From positions 3,640,501 to 3,704,500 of the forward strand of contig NZ_CP007451.1 in the NCBI RefSeq assembly GCF_000626635.1: a stretch of 64,000 nucleotides of DNA. The letters run 5' to 3'. Positions 35,064 to 43,162 of the stretch are shown piece by piece; within the stretch, counting starts at the first letter, position 1, and each line of letters starts with the position of its first letter. A program made the position numbers and the translations under genes. The notes under the pieces were generated by a model. The model ran no database searches and was not told where the DNA came from. It saw only the letters and a program-made list of their open reading frames with translations. This DNA comes from Draconibacterium orientale. Its GTDB lineage: Bacteria; Bacteroidota; Bacteroidia; Bacteroidales; Prolixibacteraceae.

Positions 35064-37316
35064 ATGACTAAAATTAGGAATGTATTTTACATCGTGCTAA
35101 TAGCTTTATTTGCGTGCACGAACAACAAATCAGCGACTGAAGGGTATAAAAACGCATCGTTATCGGTGGATGAAAGAGCCGATGATTTGTTAAGCAGAAT
35201 GACAGTGGATGAAAAAATCGCCCAGATTGATATGTACTGGGGGAAAGAAGTTGCTGTTCTGGAAGGTCACGATGCGAAAGAATATTCCGAAGAGAAAATT
35301 TCAACGATGATTGATTCAGTTGGAGCAGGTTCTATCCACGACTTATATCCGCTGGATGTTGAAATAGCCAATCAAATTCAGCAATACATGATGGAGAAAA
35401 CCCGTTTGGGAATCCCCGTCATGTTTATTGAAGAAGGTCTTCATGGTTACTGTGGAAAGGGAAGTACAACTTTTCCCATTCCACTGCAACTGGCCAGCGC
35501 TTTCGATACCACACTGGTTCGTAAAGTTGGAGAGGTTATCGGTACCGAAGCCCGAGCCCATGGTGTTCATATGATATTGGCTCCGGTAATCGGGCTGGCC
35601 CGCGATCCGCGTTGGGGGCGTGTTGAAGAAACCTACGGTGAAGATCCATACCTGACAGCCTTAAACGGAACCGCTATTGTTAAGGGAATGCAGGGGAAAG
35701 GACTCGACCAGCCCAATACGGTAATTGCTGAACCAAAACATTTTGCTGTACATAGTGTACCTGAGGCTGGAAGCAATATTGCAACAGTTTTTGTTGGTGA
35801 ACGGGAAGCCCGTTCAACTTTCTTGTATCCTTTCGAAAAAGCGGTTAAAGAGGGAAAAGCAAAAGGAATTATGGCGGCTTATCACGAGCTCGACGGCGTT
35901 CCATGTGTTTTTAACGATTGGTTAATGAAAGATGTATTGCGCGATGAGTGGGACTTCAACGGGTTTGTGTTGTCGGATCTTGGAGCCATTCGAATGACGG
36001 TAAATAGTCATAAAGCTGCAAAAGATACTGCCGATGCTTTAGCGCAAACATTAAAAGCCGGACTGAACATGCAATTTTACGATTTTGCTCACGAGAGTCT
36101 TATTAATGGAGTGAAGGAATCTTTACAAAATGGCTCGTTAACAGAGCAGGAGTTGGATGCGGCAGTTCACGATATTCTTCGTGTGAAATTTATGTTGGGT
36201 TTATTCGAAAATCCATACATCGATCCGAATCTTCAGAATACAGTTTTTCATACCGAAGAAAGCCAGCAACTGGCTTTGGAAGCAGCTCAGAAAAGTATTG
36301 TTTTGCTGAAAAATGAAGATTCTGTTCTTCCCTTAAAAAATAAAAATGCACGTATTGCGGTAATTGGCGAACTGGCTGAAAGCACCTATCCTGGAGGATA
36401 TACCAATCCTGATAAAGAAGGAATCTCTATTCTTGAAGGTTTAAAACAACGTGTTGGTGATGGACAAAGTGTTCAGTTTGCACAAGGTTACGATCTCGAA
36501 AAAGATGATCCACGTTTGAAGCAACAAGCCGTTAATCTGGCCAAAAGATCGGATGTTGCGGTTGTTGTTGTGGGTGAAAATGTAAAAGTAGTTGGCGAAG
36601 GAAAAGACCGCTCGGCCATTGATTTGGATGCCAACCAGGTTGAATTGATTAAAGCAATTTATGCAAGCGGAAAACCTGTTGTTGCTGTTCTGTTTAACGG
36701 TCGGCCATTAACAGTTAACTGGATTGCCGAAAATATTCCGGCGGTGGTAGAGTCGTGGTTCTCGGGAGAAAAAGGTGGCCTTGCCATTGCCGATGTGCTT
36801 TTGGGGAACGTAAATCCATCGGGAAAACTTTCAATTACTTTCCCTCGGTCTGTAGGGCAAATTCCATATTACTACAATCATAAACCATCGTCGAAACACA
36901 ACTACGTAGATGTTTCTAACAGGCCTTTGTATGCTTTCGGACATGGTATCAGTTATACTGAATTTGAATACAGTGATCTTAAAATTCAGCCTGAAACAAT
37001 TACACCGGAAGGAGAGGCAATAGTTGAAATTACCATAAAAAATACCGGAGATATTGCCGGCGACGAAGTGGTGCAATTGTATATCCGCGACGAAATTGGA
37101 ACAGTAACTACACCGGTAAAAGCCTTAAAAGGTTTCGAACGCATTTCACTAACAGCATGCGAAAGCAAAACGGTTCGTTTCAAGGTTGATCACGAAGCAC
37201 TTTCGTTGTGGAACCGCAATATGAAACGTGTTGTTGAACCCGGAGATTTTACTATTATGGTGGGAAGCGCATCTGATGACATCCGATTAAAAACTGTTCT
37301 TTCTGTTGAAGAGTAA
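35064..37316 (+). CDS. GH3 beta-glycosidase lipoprotein
   Basis: Exo-beta-glycosidase of family GH3, 750 residues, lipoprotein (FACTN, Cys 18). The N-terminal barrel includes the sugar-binding DPRWGRVEETYGEDPYL and KHFAVHS motifs. The nucleophile Asp is at about 305 in FVLSDLGAI, where most beta-glucosidase relatives have SDWGA or SDCGA. The second alpha/beta domain starts IAVIGELAESTYPGGY, and a fibronectin-III-like domain ends the protein (VQLYIRDEIGTVTTPVKALKGFERI). This is the beta-glucosidase-like branch, unlike the xylosidase-like GH3 proteins at 43163 and 54981. The next gene begins 9 bases after its stop. Confidence 0.92.
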   Translation: MTKIRNVFYIVLIALFACTNNKSATEGYKNASLSVDERADDLLSRMTVDEKIAQIDMYWGKEVAVLEGHDAKEYSEEKISTMIDSVGAGSIHDLYPLDVEIANQIQQYMMEKTRLGIPVMFIEEGLHGYCGKGSTTFPIPLQLASAFDTTLVRKVGEVIGTEARAHGVHMILAPVIGLARDPRWGRVEETYGEDPYLTALNGTAIVKGMQGKGLDQPNTVIAEPKHFAVHSVPEAGSNIATVFVGEREARSTFLYPFEKAVKEGKAKGIMAAYHELDGVPCVFNDWLMKDVLRDEWDFNGFVLSDLGAIRMTVNSHKAAKDTADALAQTLKAGLNMQFYDFAHESLINGVKESLQNGSLTEQELDAAVHDILRVKFMLGLFENPYIDPNLQNTVFHTEESQQLALEAAQKSIVLLKNEDSVLPLKNKNARIAVIGELAESTYPGGYTNPDKEGISILEGLKQRVGDGQSVQFAQGYDLEKDDPRLKQQAVNLAKRSDVAVVVVGENVKVVGEGKDRSAIDLDANQVELIKAIYASGKPVVAVLFNGRPLTVNWIAENIPAVVESWFSGEKGGLAIADVLLGNVNPSGKLSITFPRSVGQIPYYYNHKPSSKHNYVDVSNRPLYAFGHGISYTEFEYSDLKIQPETITPEGEAIVEITIKNTGDIAGDEVVQLYIRDEIGTVTTPVKALKGFERISLTACESKTVRFKVDHEALSLWNRNMKRVVEPGDFTIMVGSASDDIRLKTVLSVEE

Positions 37317-37325
37317 TCAAATTGG

Positions 37326-38780
37326 ATGATCATGATAAAAAAAAGAATTAGGTTCTGTTATTGTATTTTGTTGACCGTTATGCTGTTGGCGGCTATGGAG
37401 ACTGAGGCGGTTGTAAAAATTACCTGCATTGGAGCGAGCATTACCGAAGGTGCATTTATTGAAGATAAAACTCATTTTTCGTTTCCCGGACAGCTACAGA
37501 CTTTTCTGGGCGATGCTTACGAGGTAAGTAATTATGGCGTTGGAGGTACTACTATGATAAAAAAAGGCAACTCGCCTTATTGGAACACCAAACAGTACCA
37601 GCAGGCTTTAGACAGCGATCCTGATATTGTTTTTATCGATCTGGGAGGGAATGATGCCAAACTAATCAACCGGCCATACTTAAACGAAATTAATACCGAT
37701 TGTCAGGAAATGATTGAGGCATTTCAGCAGTTGCCATCGCATCCGCGGGTGATTGTCATGTTGCCGATTGTTTCCTTTGTGAAGGATACAACCGGCATCT
37801 GGGATCCTGCAATTTCGAGTCAGGTAATTCCAGGGTTACGACAAGCAGCTCTGGAAAAAGATGTGGAAGTACTGGATATGCATCCTTTGCTGATTAATCA
37901 CGAAGAATTGATGCCGGATAAAATTCACCCGAATAAAGAAGGATCGGCAATTATGGCCAAACGTTTGTTCGAAGCCGTTGTTCAGTCTCGCGATGAGAAA
38001 TTTGATATCCTCCCAAAGCTTCCGGAAACAAAAACGTTAAGTTCTTTTGCAGGTTATCAATGTGCCGATTTTACGTTAAGCGGAAGGCAGTGTAAAGTGG
38101 TTCAACCCAAATGGTCGGCAAAAGGGCATCCGTGGATTTGGCGCACCCGTTTTTGGGGGCACGAACCACAAACCGATATTGCCCTGCTCGAACGTGGCTT
38201 TCACTTGGTATATATCGACGCTGCCGAATTGTTTGGAAATGACGAATGTATTCAGCTTTACAACGATTTTTACAAGCTGCTGAAAAAAGCCGGTCTGTCT
38301 AAAAAATGCCTGATGGAAGGTATGAGCCGTGGTGGAGTTTATGTGCTAAACTGGGCGGCTGAAAATCCGAAAAAAGTAAGTGGCGTCTACATTGATAATC
38401 CTTTGCTGGATATGAAAAGCTGGCCTTGCGGTTTAGGAAACAGAGAACCAGGCCCTGTTGAATTTGAAGCATTTAAAAACGACTATAACATCACTACCGA
38501 AGAACAGTTGCAGGCTTTTAACAACAGTCCGATCAACAAAGTTGATGAGATTGTTAAAGGAGGTTATCCGATTCTGATTTTATGTGCAGATGAAGATAAA
38601 GCTGCTTTGCCAGAAGAAAACACGCTTCCTTTCGAAAAGAAAGTAAAAGCTGCCGGAGGTAAAGTTACTGTAATTCATAAGCCCGGTTTTGGGCATCATC
38701 CGCACAGTTTCCCAAATCCCGAACCCATTGTGCGCTTTCTGCTCGAAGCCTCGGAGTATAATTTTCTTACTGACAACTAA
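37326..38780 (+). CDS. Double esterase: SGNH hydrolase fused to alpha/beta hydrolase
   Basis: Exported protein of 484 residues with two candidate esterase domains. Residues 30-225 are an SGNH/GDSL hydrolase: nucleophile Ser38 in GASITEG, oxyanion Gly in GVGGTT, Asn109 in GGND and the Asp198-His201 pair in DKIHPN. Residues 240-480 are an alpha/beta hydrolase: Ser334 in GMSRGG, an acid in CADEDK (422/424) and His457/458 in FGHHPHSF. Both triads look complete. The N-terminal signal (IRFCYCILLTVMLLAAMETEA) gives export. Such enzymes remove acetyl or aromatic esters from polysaccharides. Its place between GH3 and GH71/99-like genes suggests de-esterification of the PUL substrate. Confidence 0.85.
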   Translation: MIMIKKRIRFCYCILLTVMLLAAMETEAVVKITCIGASITEGAFIEDKTHFSFPGQLQTFLGDAYEVSNYGVGGTTMIKKGNSPYWNTKQYQQALDSDPDIVFIDLGGNDAKLINRPYLNEINTDCQEMIEAFQQLPSHPRVIVMLPIVSFVKDTTGIWDPAISSQVIPGLRQAALEKDVEVLDMHPLLINHEELMPDKIHPNKEGSAIMAKRLFEAVVQSRDEKFDILPKLPETKTLSSFAGYQCADFTLSGRQCKVVQPKWSAKGHPWIWRTRFWGHEPQTDIALLERGFHLVYIDAAELFGNDECIQLYNDFYKLLKKAGLSKKCLMEGMSRGGVYVLNWAAENPKKVSGVYIDNPLLDMKSWPCGLGNREPGPVEFEAFKNDYNITTEEQLQAFNNSPINKVDEIVKGGYPILILCADEDKAALPEENTLPFEKKVKAAGGKVTVIHKPGFGHHPHSFPNPEPIVRFLLEASEYNFLTDN

Positions 38781-38804
38781 ATATTCAATTCAACGAAAAT
38801 AGAT

Positions 38805-40067
38805 ATGAAAAAGAACACGTTTATTATAACACTCTGTTTACTGCTTGCCTTTAACTGGGCATTTGCAAATAAACATGCTTCCGAGACAAAATACAAAAGT
38901 TATAAAGGCTTGATTATGGCAGGTTACCAGGGATGGTTTCGTTTGCCAAAAGATAAGGTAATGTATCCTGATGAAAAAAGAGTACACCTGGATATGTGGC
39001 CCGATGTTAGTGAATATGAAAAGACCTATCCAACCGGCTTGAAACTGGCAGATGGAAGTACGGCACGGTTTTTTAATTCGGCCGACAAAAGTACTGTTGA
39101 CACTCATTTTAACTGGATGCAGGAATATGGTTTAGACGGCGTTTTTATGCAACGTTTTTTTAGTGCTGCGCGGCCAAATGCGCGTCATGGCCATGCAACT
39201 GATGTGTTGAACCATGCATTTGAAGCTGCTTCGAAATACGATCGGGCGATTGCAATAATGTACGATTTGTCAGGTTTAAGAAAATCGGGAGAAGACTGTT
39301 CCACACTGATTGAAGATTGGAAATACCTGGTAGATTCATTAAAGGTAACCAACCAAAAGGGGGCGAAAACCTATCTGCACCACAATGGCAAACCATTGGT
39401 TGCCATTTGGGGAGTTGGTTTTCCTGATCGTCCGTATAACATCCGCAATATTGGATTAGAACGCTTTATCGATTTTCTGAAAAACGATCCTGAATATGGT
39501 GGCTGCAGCATTATGATGGGCGTGCCAACCTTTTGGCGCGATTTAAATGCTGATTGTATTCACGATCCTTATTTGCATGAATTAATTAAGCAGGTTGACA
39601 TTGTGCTACCCTGGATGGTACAGCGATTTACGCCTTTGCTGCACAACGATATGGATCGTCTCCGGGATCTCATTCTGGATGATATAAGTTGGTGTAAAGC
39701 CAATAATATCGATTATGTGCCTTGTGTTTGCCCTGGATTCAGCTGGCATAACTTAAGTGTTCACGAGTTTCCTGACGATATTAAACCATCCGGATCAATT
39801 CCTCGTCAGGGAGGTCGGTTTTACTGGCAGCAAATGTCAACTGCTATTCGTTCAGGTGCAGAAATGATTTATGTAGCCATGTTTGACGAAGTGAATGAAG
39901 GGACAGCCATTTTTAAAGTATCCGATAATCCACCGGTAAGTAATCATTTACAGTTTGTTGGGCTGGATGGAAAACCTTCTGATCACTATTTGTGGTTGAC
40001 GGGCGAAGCTGCCAAAATGCTTCGAAAAGAAAAGCCATTGGTTTTTACGCAGCCTGAAAGAGAATAG
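38805..40067 (+). CDS. GH71/GH99-like exported protein
   Basis: Exported protein of 420 residues (signal MKKNTFIITLCLLLAFNWAFA). It begins KGLIMAGYQGWFRLPKD and continues with WMQEYGLDGVFMQRFFSAARP, IAIMYDLSG, GKPLVAIWGVGFPD and MIYVAMFDEVNEGTAIFK. This pattern is known from GH71/99-like proteins with a TIM barrel. Family GH99 contains endo-alpha-mannosidases and mannanases, but PUL members of this subgroup are mostly uncharacterised. Glu/Asp in FDEVNEG are good active-site candidates. It starts 25 bases after the double esterase. Confidence 0.75.
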   Translation: MKKNTFIITLCLLLAFNWAFANKHASETKYKSYKGLIMAGYQGWFRLPKDKVMYPDEKRVHLDMWPDVSEYEKTYPTGLKLADGSTARFFNSADKSTVDTHFNWMQEYGLDGVFMQRFFSAARPNARHGHATDVLNHAFEAASKYDRAIAIMYDLSGLRKSGEDCSTLIEDWKYLVDSLKVTNQKGAKTYLHHNGKPLVAIWGVGFPDRPYNIRNIGLERFIDFLKNDPEYGGCSIMMGVPTFWRDLNADCIHDPYLHELIKQVDIVLPWMVQRFTPLLHNDMDRLRDLILDDISWCKANNIDYVPCVCPGFSWHNLSVHEFPDDIKPSGSIPRQGGRFYWQQMSTAIRSGAEMIYVAMFDEVNEGTAIFKVSDNPPVSNHLQFVGLDGKPSDHYLWLTGEAAKMLRKEKPLVFTQPERE

Positions 40068-40178
40068 AGGAAATCAGAAACGACAAGTAACAAGCATAAA
40101 TGGATTCAGAATATTACGGTAAACGGTATTCTCAGATGCAACGGAAAACAATCAACAATTAAGAATATTCTTTTTACA

Positions 40179-42992
40179 ATGAAACAGATTATATTGGTTG
40201 GCATAGTGTTGTTGTTATCGCTTGGAGTAAAAGCCCAGGCGACTAACAGCTCAGGATTAATTGAAAAAAGTATAAAAACAGATTACCCAACAAAAGACTG
40301 GGTTATTTCTGATTTTGTAGTAACCGACCCAAAGTTTGGTGCTAAAGCCGAGCCGGGCTTTGATAACCGGGCTGCTTTTCAGGCTGCAATTGATGCGGCT
40401 TACGAAAATGGCGGTGGAGTTGTATATATTCCGGCCGGTAATTACGAGTTTCGCAGTACAGCAACGGCTTCCCGTACCGTTCGGGTACGTCAGGGAGCCG
40501 AGGAGGCTATGAAAGAATTTGACTACCAATATGTTTTAAATCTGCCGCCAAGTGTGCAGCTTCGTGGCGACTGGGCAGATCCGGAGTTATACGACGGGAA
40601 AGTATTGGGAACTATTCTTGAGGTACGCGTTGGGAAAGACGCACCTAACTACAATGCAGCTGTTGAAAGCTGGTGGAACGACTCGCAGGCAGGAAATGCA
40701 CTTCGCACAACATATACCAGCATTGCCGACCGGTTTATTGATATGAAAGCAGGAACGGGCGTAACAAACCTGTCAATTTGGTATCCCGAGCAGGACATTA
40801 ACGATGTAAAACCTTATCCGTGGACTTTGTTTCAGGCAAACGGCGACTGTGCTACAATTGAAAATGTAACCTTGGTAAATACTTACAATGGTTTCTATTC
40901 TGCACCAAGTGAATTGCATTATCTTTTAAACTGTTACATGACTGCTTTGAATACCGGAGTGGAAGTTCATGTGTGTACCGATATCGGTCGTATCGAGAAT
41001 GTAAAAATTGATCCAAAATACTGGGCTAATTCGGGGCTTCCCGGTTCTCCGTCGTTGGAGAAAACAACCGGTTACACCCGTGCAAACGGCACTGGATTTA
41101 ACATGCACCGTTCCGATTGGGAATATGTGTCATATCTTTATGTTTCGGGTTATAAAACCGGCATGTGGGTTGGTCGTGAACCGGGATATTCCGATACGCC
41201 AAATGCACAGTTTTACGAAATTCATATTAAAGATTGTGAAACCGGGTTGTATGTTCAGGCTGTAAATCCTTACGGATTGCTGATATCCAATTCTACCTTC
41301 GGAGCAGAAAAGGACGGTAAGGCGGTTTATTTCTATGATGATTTTGAGACATCGGTTCAGTTTAATGGAGTCGATTTTACAGGTCCTGTTGTAAGCGATG
41401 GCCGCGACGGAGTTGTTTCGTTTGAAAGCTGCACGTTTAGCGATTACAACGACTATGCACTTCGGATAAACAATGGCAATACGCTACTTACTCAATGCGA
41501 TTTTACCAAACCTGCAGGGCATGTGTTTTTAGGAACTGATGTGAATACACTAAAATCGGTAAACTCAGGCTACCAGCGAAAACTGGAGGTTAAAAATAAT
41601 AGTAAATCAGCCAAAGTTGAGATTTTGAAAGGCGACGAGTATTCATTTGATCCGATTCCTAAAAATATTACCACTGATATTCAGGTACATCCGAGACCGG
41701 CTTCAAACAATGTGTTGAAAGTTGATTTACCAAAAGCAACAGGTTTTAACAACGATCAGCCAACAGTTGATGTGTCGGAAGAACTGCAAACAGCGCTCAA
41801 CAAAGTGAAAGCTGCCGGTGGTGGTACAGTGTATTTACCGGGGGGAAGATATTTGGTAGATCACCCGATAAAGGTTCCATCAGACGTTGAATTGCGCGGA
41901 ACCTGGGATGTTCAGCACCACACCCAAAGTAGCGGCGCGGCTATTTTTACAAATTATACAGGTGGCACTAACGGAGAGGAAGGAGCTTCCCTTATTCAAC
42001 TCGAGAAAGGCGCAGGAATTCGTGGACTTACGGTTGCGCAACTGAATATTGCAACCGATGGTTTTAGTGCGCAAAATCCCAGAACCACACCGTTCATGAT
42101 ACAGGGACAAGGTACTAATGTGTACATTGTAAATATTACCGCAATTGGCGATAAGGGAATTGATCTCGCCTCTTACAATACCAGCGGACACTATGTTGAT
42201 TATTTCGGTGGTGTATTGGCACGGGCAGGTATCTGGGTTGGCGGAGGTGCCCGGGGAGGATTTATCCGGAATATGCAGCTCAACCCGCACTACGGCTCAA
42301 GACTTCCACAAAGTGGGCAGGGATACCCAAAAATTTCCCTGACACGTTTTATTCAATCAAACTGCAGTGCGCTTAAGTTTGCCGATATCAAAAACCAAAC
42401 GATTTTTAACAATTTTGTTTACGGATCATTCTATGGAATTCACTTTCTGAAAGACGAAATTACCGGAACAGATCCGGGTGAAATGACGGTTATCGGCCAC
42501 GGTTCTGATGGTTGCTCGTTTTCGCTGTTTGTAGAAGATGCCGACGAAAACACAAAGTTAATCGCTATTAACTCGGAATTGGTTTGTACCCGAACAGCAG
42601 AAAAGGTGCGGTCGTATGTTTTGATGGGCGATGAAGTTAATACTGAAAAAGTTCATCCTGCCGCGGAGCTGGTTCTATACAACAGTGCATTTTGGGGAAG
42701 TCCGGTAATCGGTGCTATCATTAACAGTGGTACCGTTCGTTTTCAGCAGGCAAACTTCCAGCGGTCCGGTGCTCCGGGTATCGACAACAGGGGGGGAGAT
42801 GCGCATGTGTACACTTCCTATTTTGCAAACCCAATGCAGGGCGAAGCTACCGGCGACAATGTGTATACAAAGTTACATGCAACCGGTGTTGCAATCGAGT
42901 TAACCAATAATTATTACATCTCAGGATTCAGGGAAGACAATGCGCAACCGGGTAAGATTTATGGAGCTGATATAATAACCAATAAAAAGTGA
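40179..42992 (+). CDS. Tandem right-handed beta-helix enzyme, second copy
   Basis: Exported protein of 937 residues (signal MKQIILVGIVLLLSLGVKAQ). As in the 16537 gene product, two pectate-lyase-3-like helical domains are joined. The first (about 40-480) starts DPKFGAKAEPGFDNRAAFQAAIDAAYENGGGVVYIPAGNY; the second (about 525-930) starts VDVSEELQTALNKVKAAGGGTVYLPGGRYLVDHPI. Shared anchors such as IWYPEQ, GRIE and KYWANSGLPGSPS show the two proteins are paralogues (IWYPEQSPSAITPYPP in the other copy). This copy lacks the discoidin, Ig-like and T9SS parts, so it probably acts in the periplasm. The GH55-like two-helix architecture suggests a beta-glucan or related backbone enzyme; the substrate is not shown. 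Confidence 0.85.
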   Translation: MKQIILVGIVLLLSLGVKAQATNSSGLIEKSIKTDYPTKDWVISDFVVTDPKFGAKAEPGFDNRAAFQAAIDAAYENGGGVVYIPAGNYEFRSTATASRTVRVRQGAEEAMKEFDYQYVLNLPPSVQLRGDWADPELYDGKVLGTILEVRVGKDAPNYNAAVESWWNDSQAGNALRTTYTSIADRFIDMKAGTGVTNLSIWYPEQDINDVKPYPWTLFQANGDCATIENVTLVNTYNGFYSAPSELHYLLNCYMTALNTGVEVHVCTDIGRIENVKIDPKYWANSGLPGSPSLEKTTGYTRANGTGFNMHRSDWEYVSYLYVSGYKTGMWVGREPGYSDTPNAQFYEIHIKDCETGLYVQAVNPYGLLISNSTFGAEKDGKAVYFYDDFETSVQFNGVDFTGPVVSDGRDGVVSFESCTFSDYNDYALRINNGNTLLTQCDFTKPAGHVFLGTDVNTLKSVNSGYQRKLEVKNNSKSAKVEILKGDEYSFDPIPKNITTDIQVHPRPASNNVLKVDLPKATGFNNDQPTVDVSEELQTALNKVKAAGGGTVYLPGGRYLVDHPIKVPSDVELRGTWDVQHHTQSSGAAIFTNYTGGTNGEEGASLIQLEKGAGIRGLTVAQLNIATDGFSAQNPRTTPFMIQGQGTNVYIVNITAIGDKGIDLASYNTSGHYVDYFGGVLARAGIWVGGGARGGFIRNMQLNPHYGSRLPQSGQGYPKISLTRFIQSNCSALKFADIKNQTIFNNFVYGSFYGIHFLKDEITGTDPGEMTVIGHGSDGCSFSLFVEDADENTKLIAINSELVCTRTAEKVRSYVLMGDEVNTEKVHPAAELVLYNSAFWGSPVIGAIINSGTVRFQQANFQRSGAPGIDNRGGDAHVYTSYFANPMQGEATGDNVYTKLHATGVAIELTNNYYISGFREDNAQPGKIYGADIITNKK

Positions 42993-43162
42993 TCATTTAA
43001 CAGTATCTTTTCTTTCTTAATAAAATGATGAAGAAACGAAATATATGTTTGCCGAAAATACTTTAGTAATTCATGTTGCGCAACCGGGATTACTTTAAAC
43101 CGTCCCGTAATAGAATTTCAGAATCAGTGTATAAAGGAAAGTTTCAATAGAAATAAGATAAA

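Noticed and set aside
43044-43051. TATGTTTG as a full Bacteroidota promoter for the PA14 GH3 gene
   Set aside because: The -7 box fits, but no TTTG lies 19-21 bases upstream, so it is only mentioned in the gene entry.
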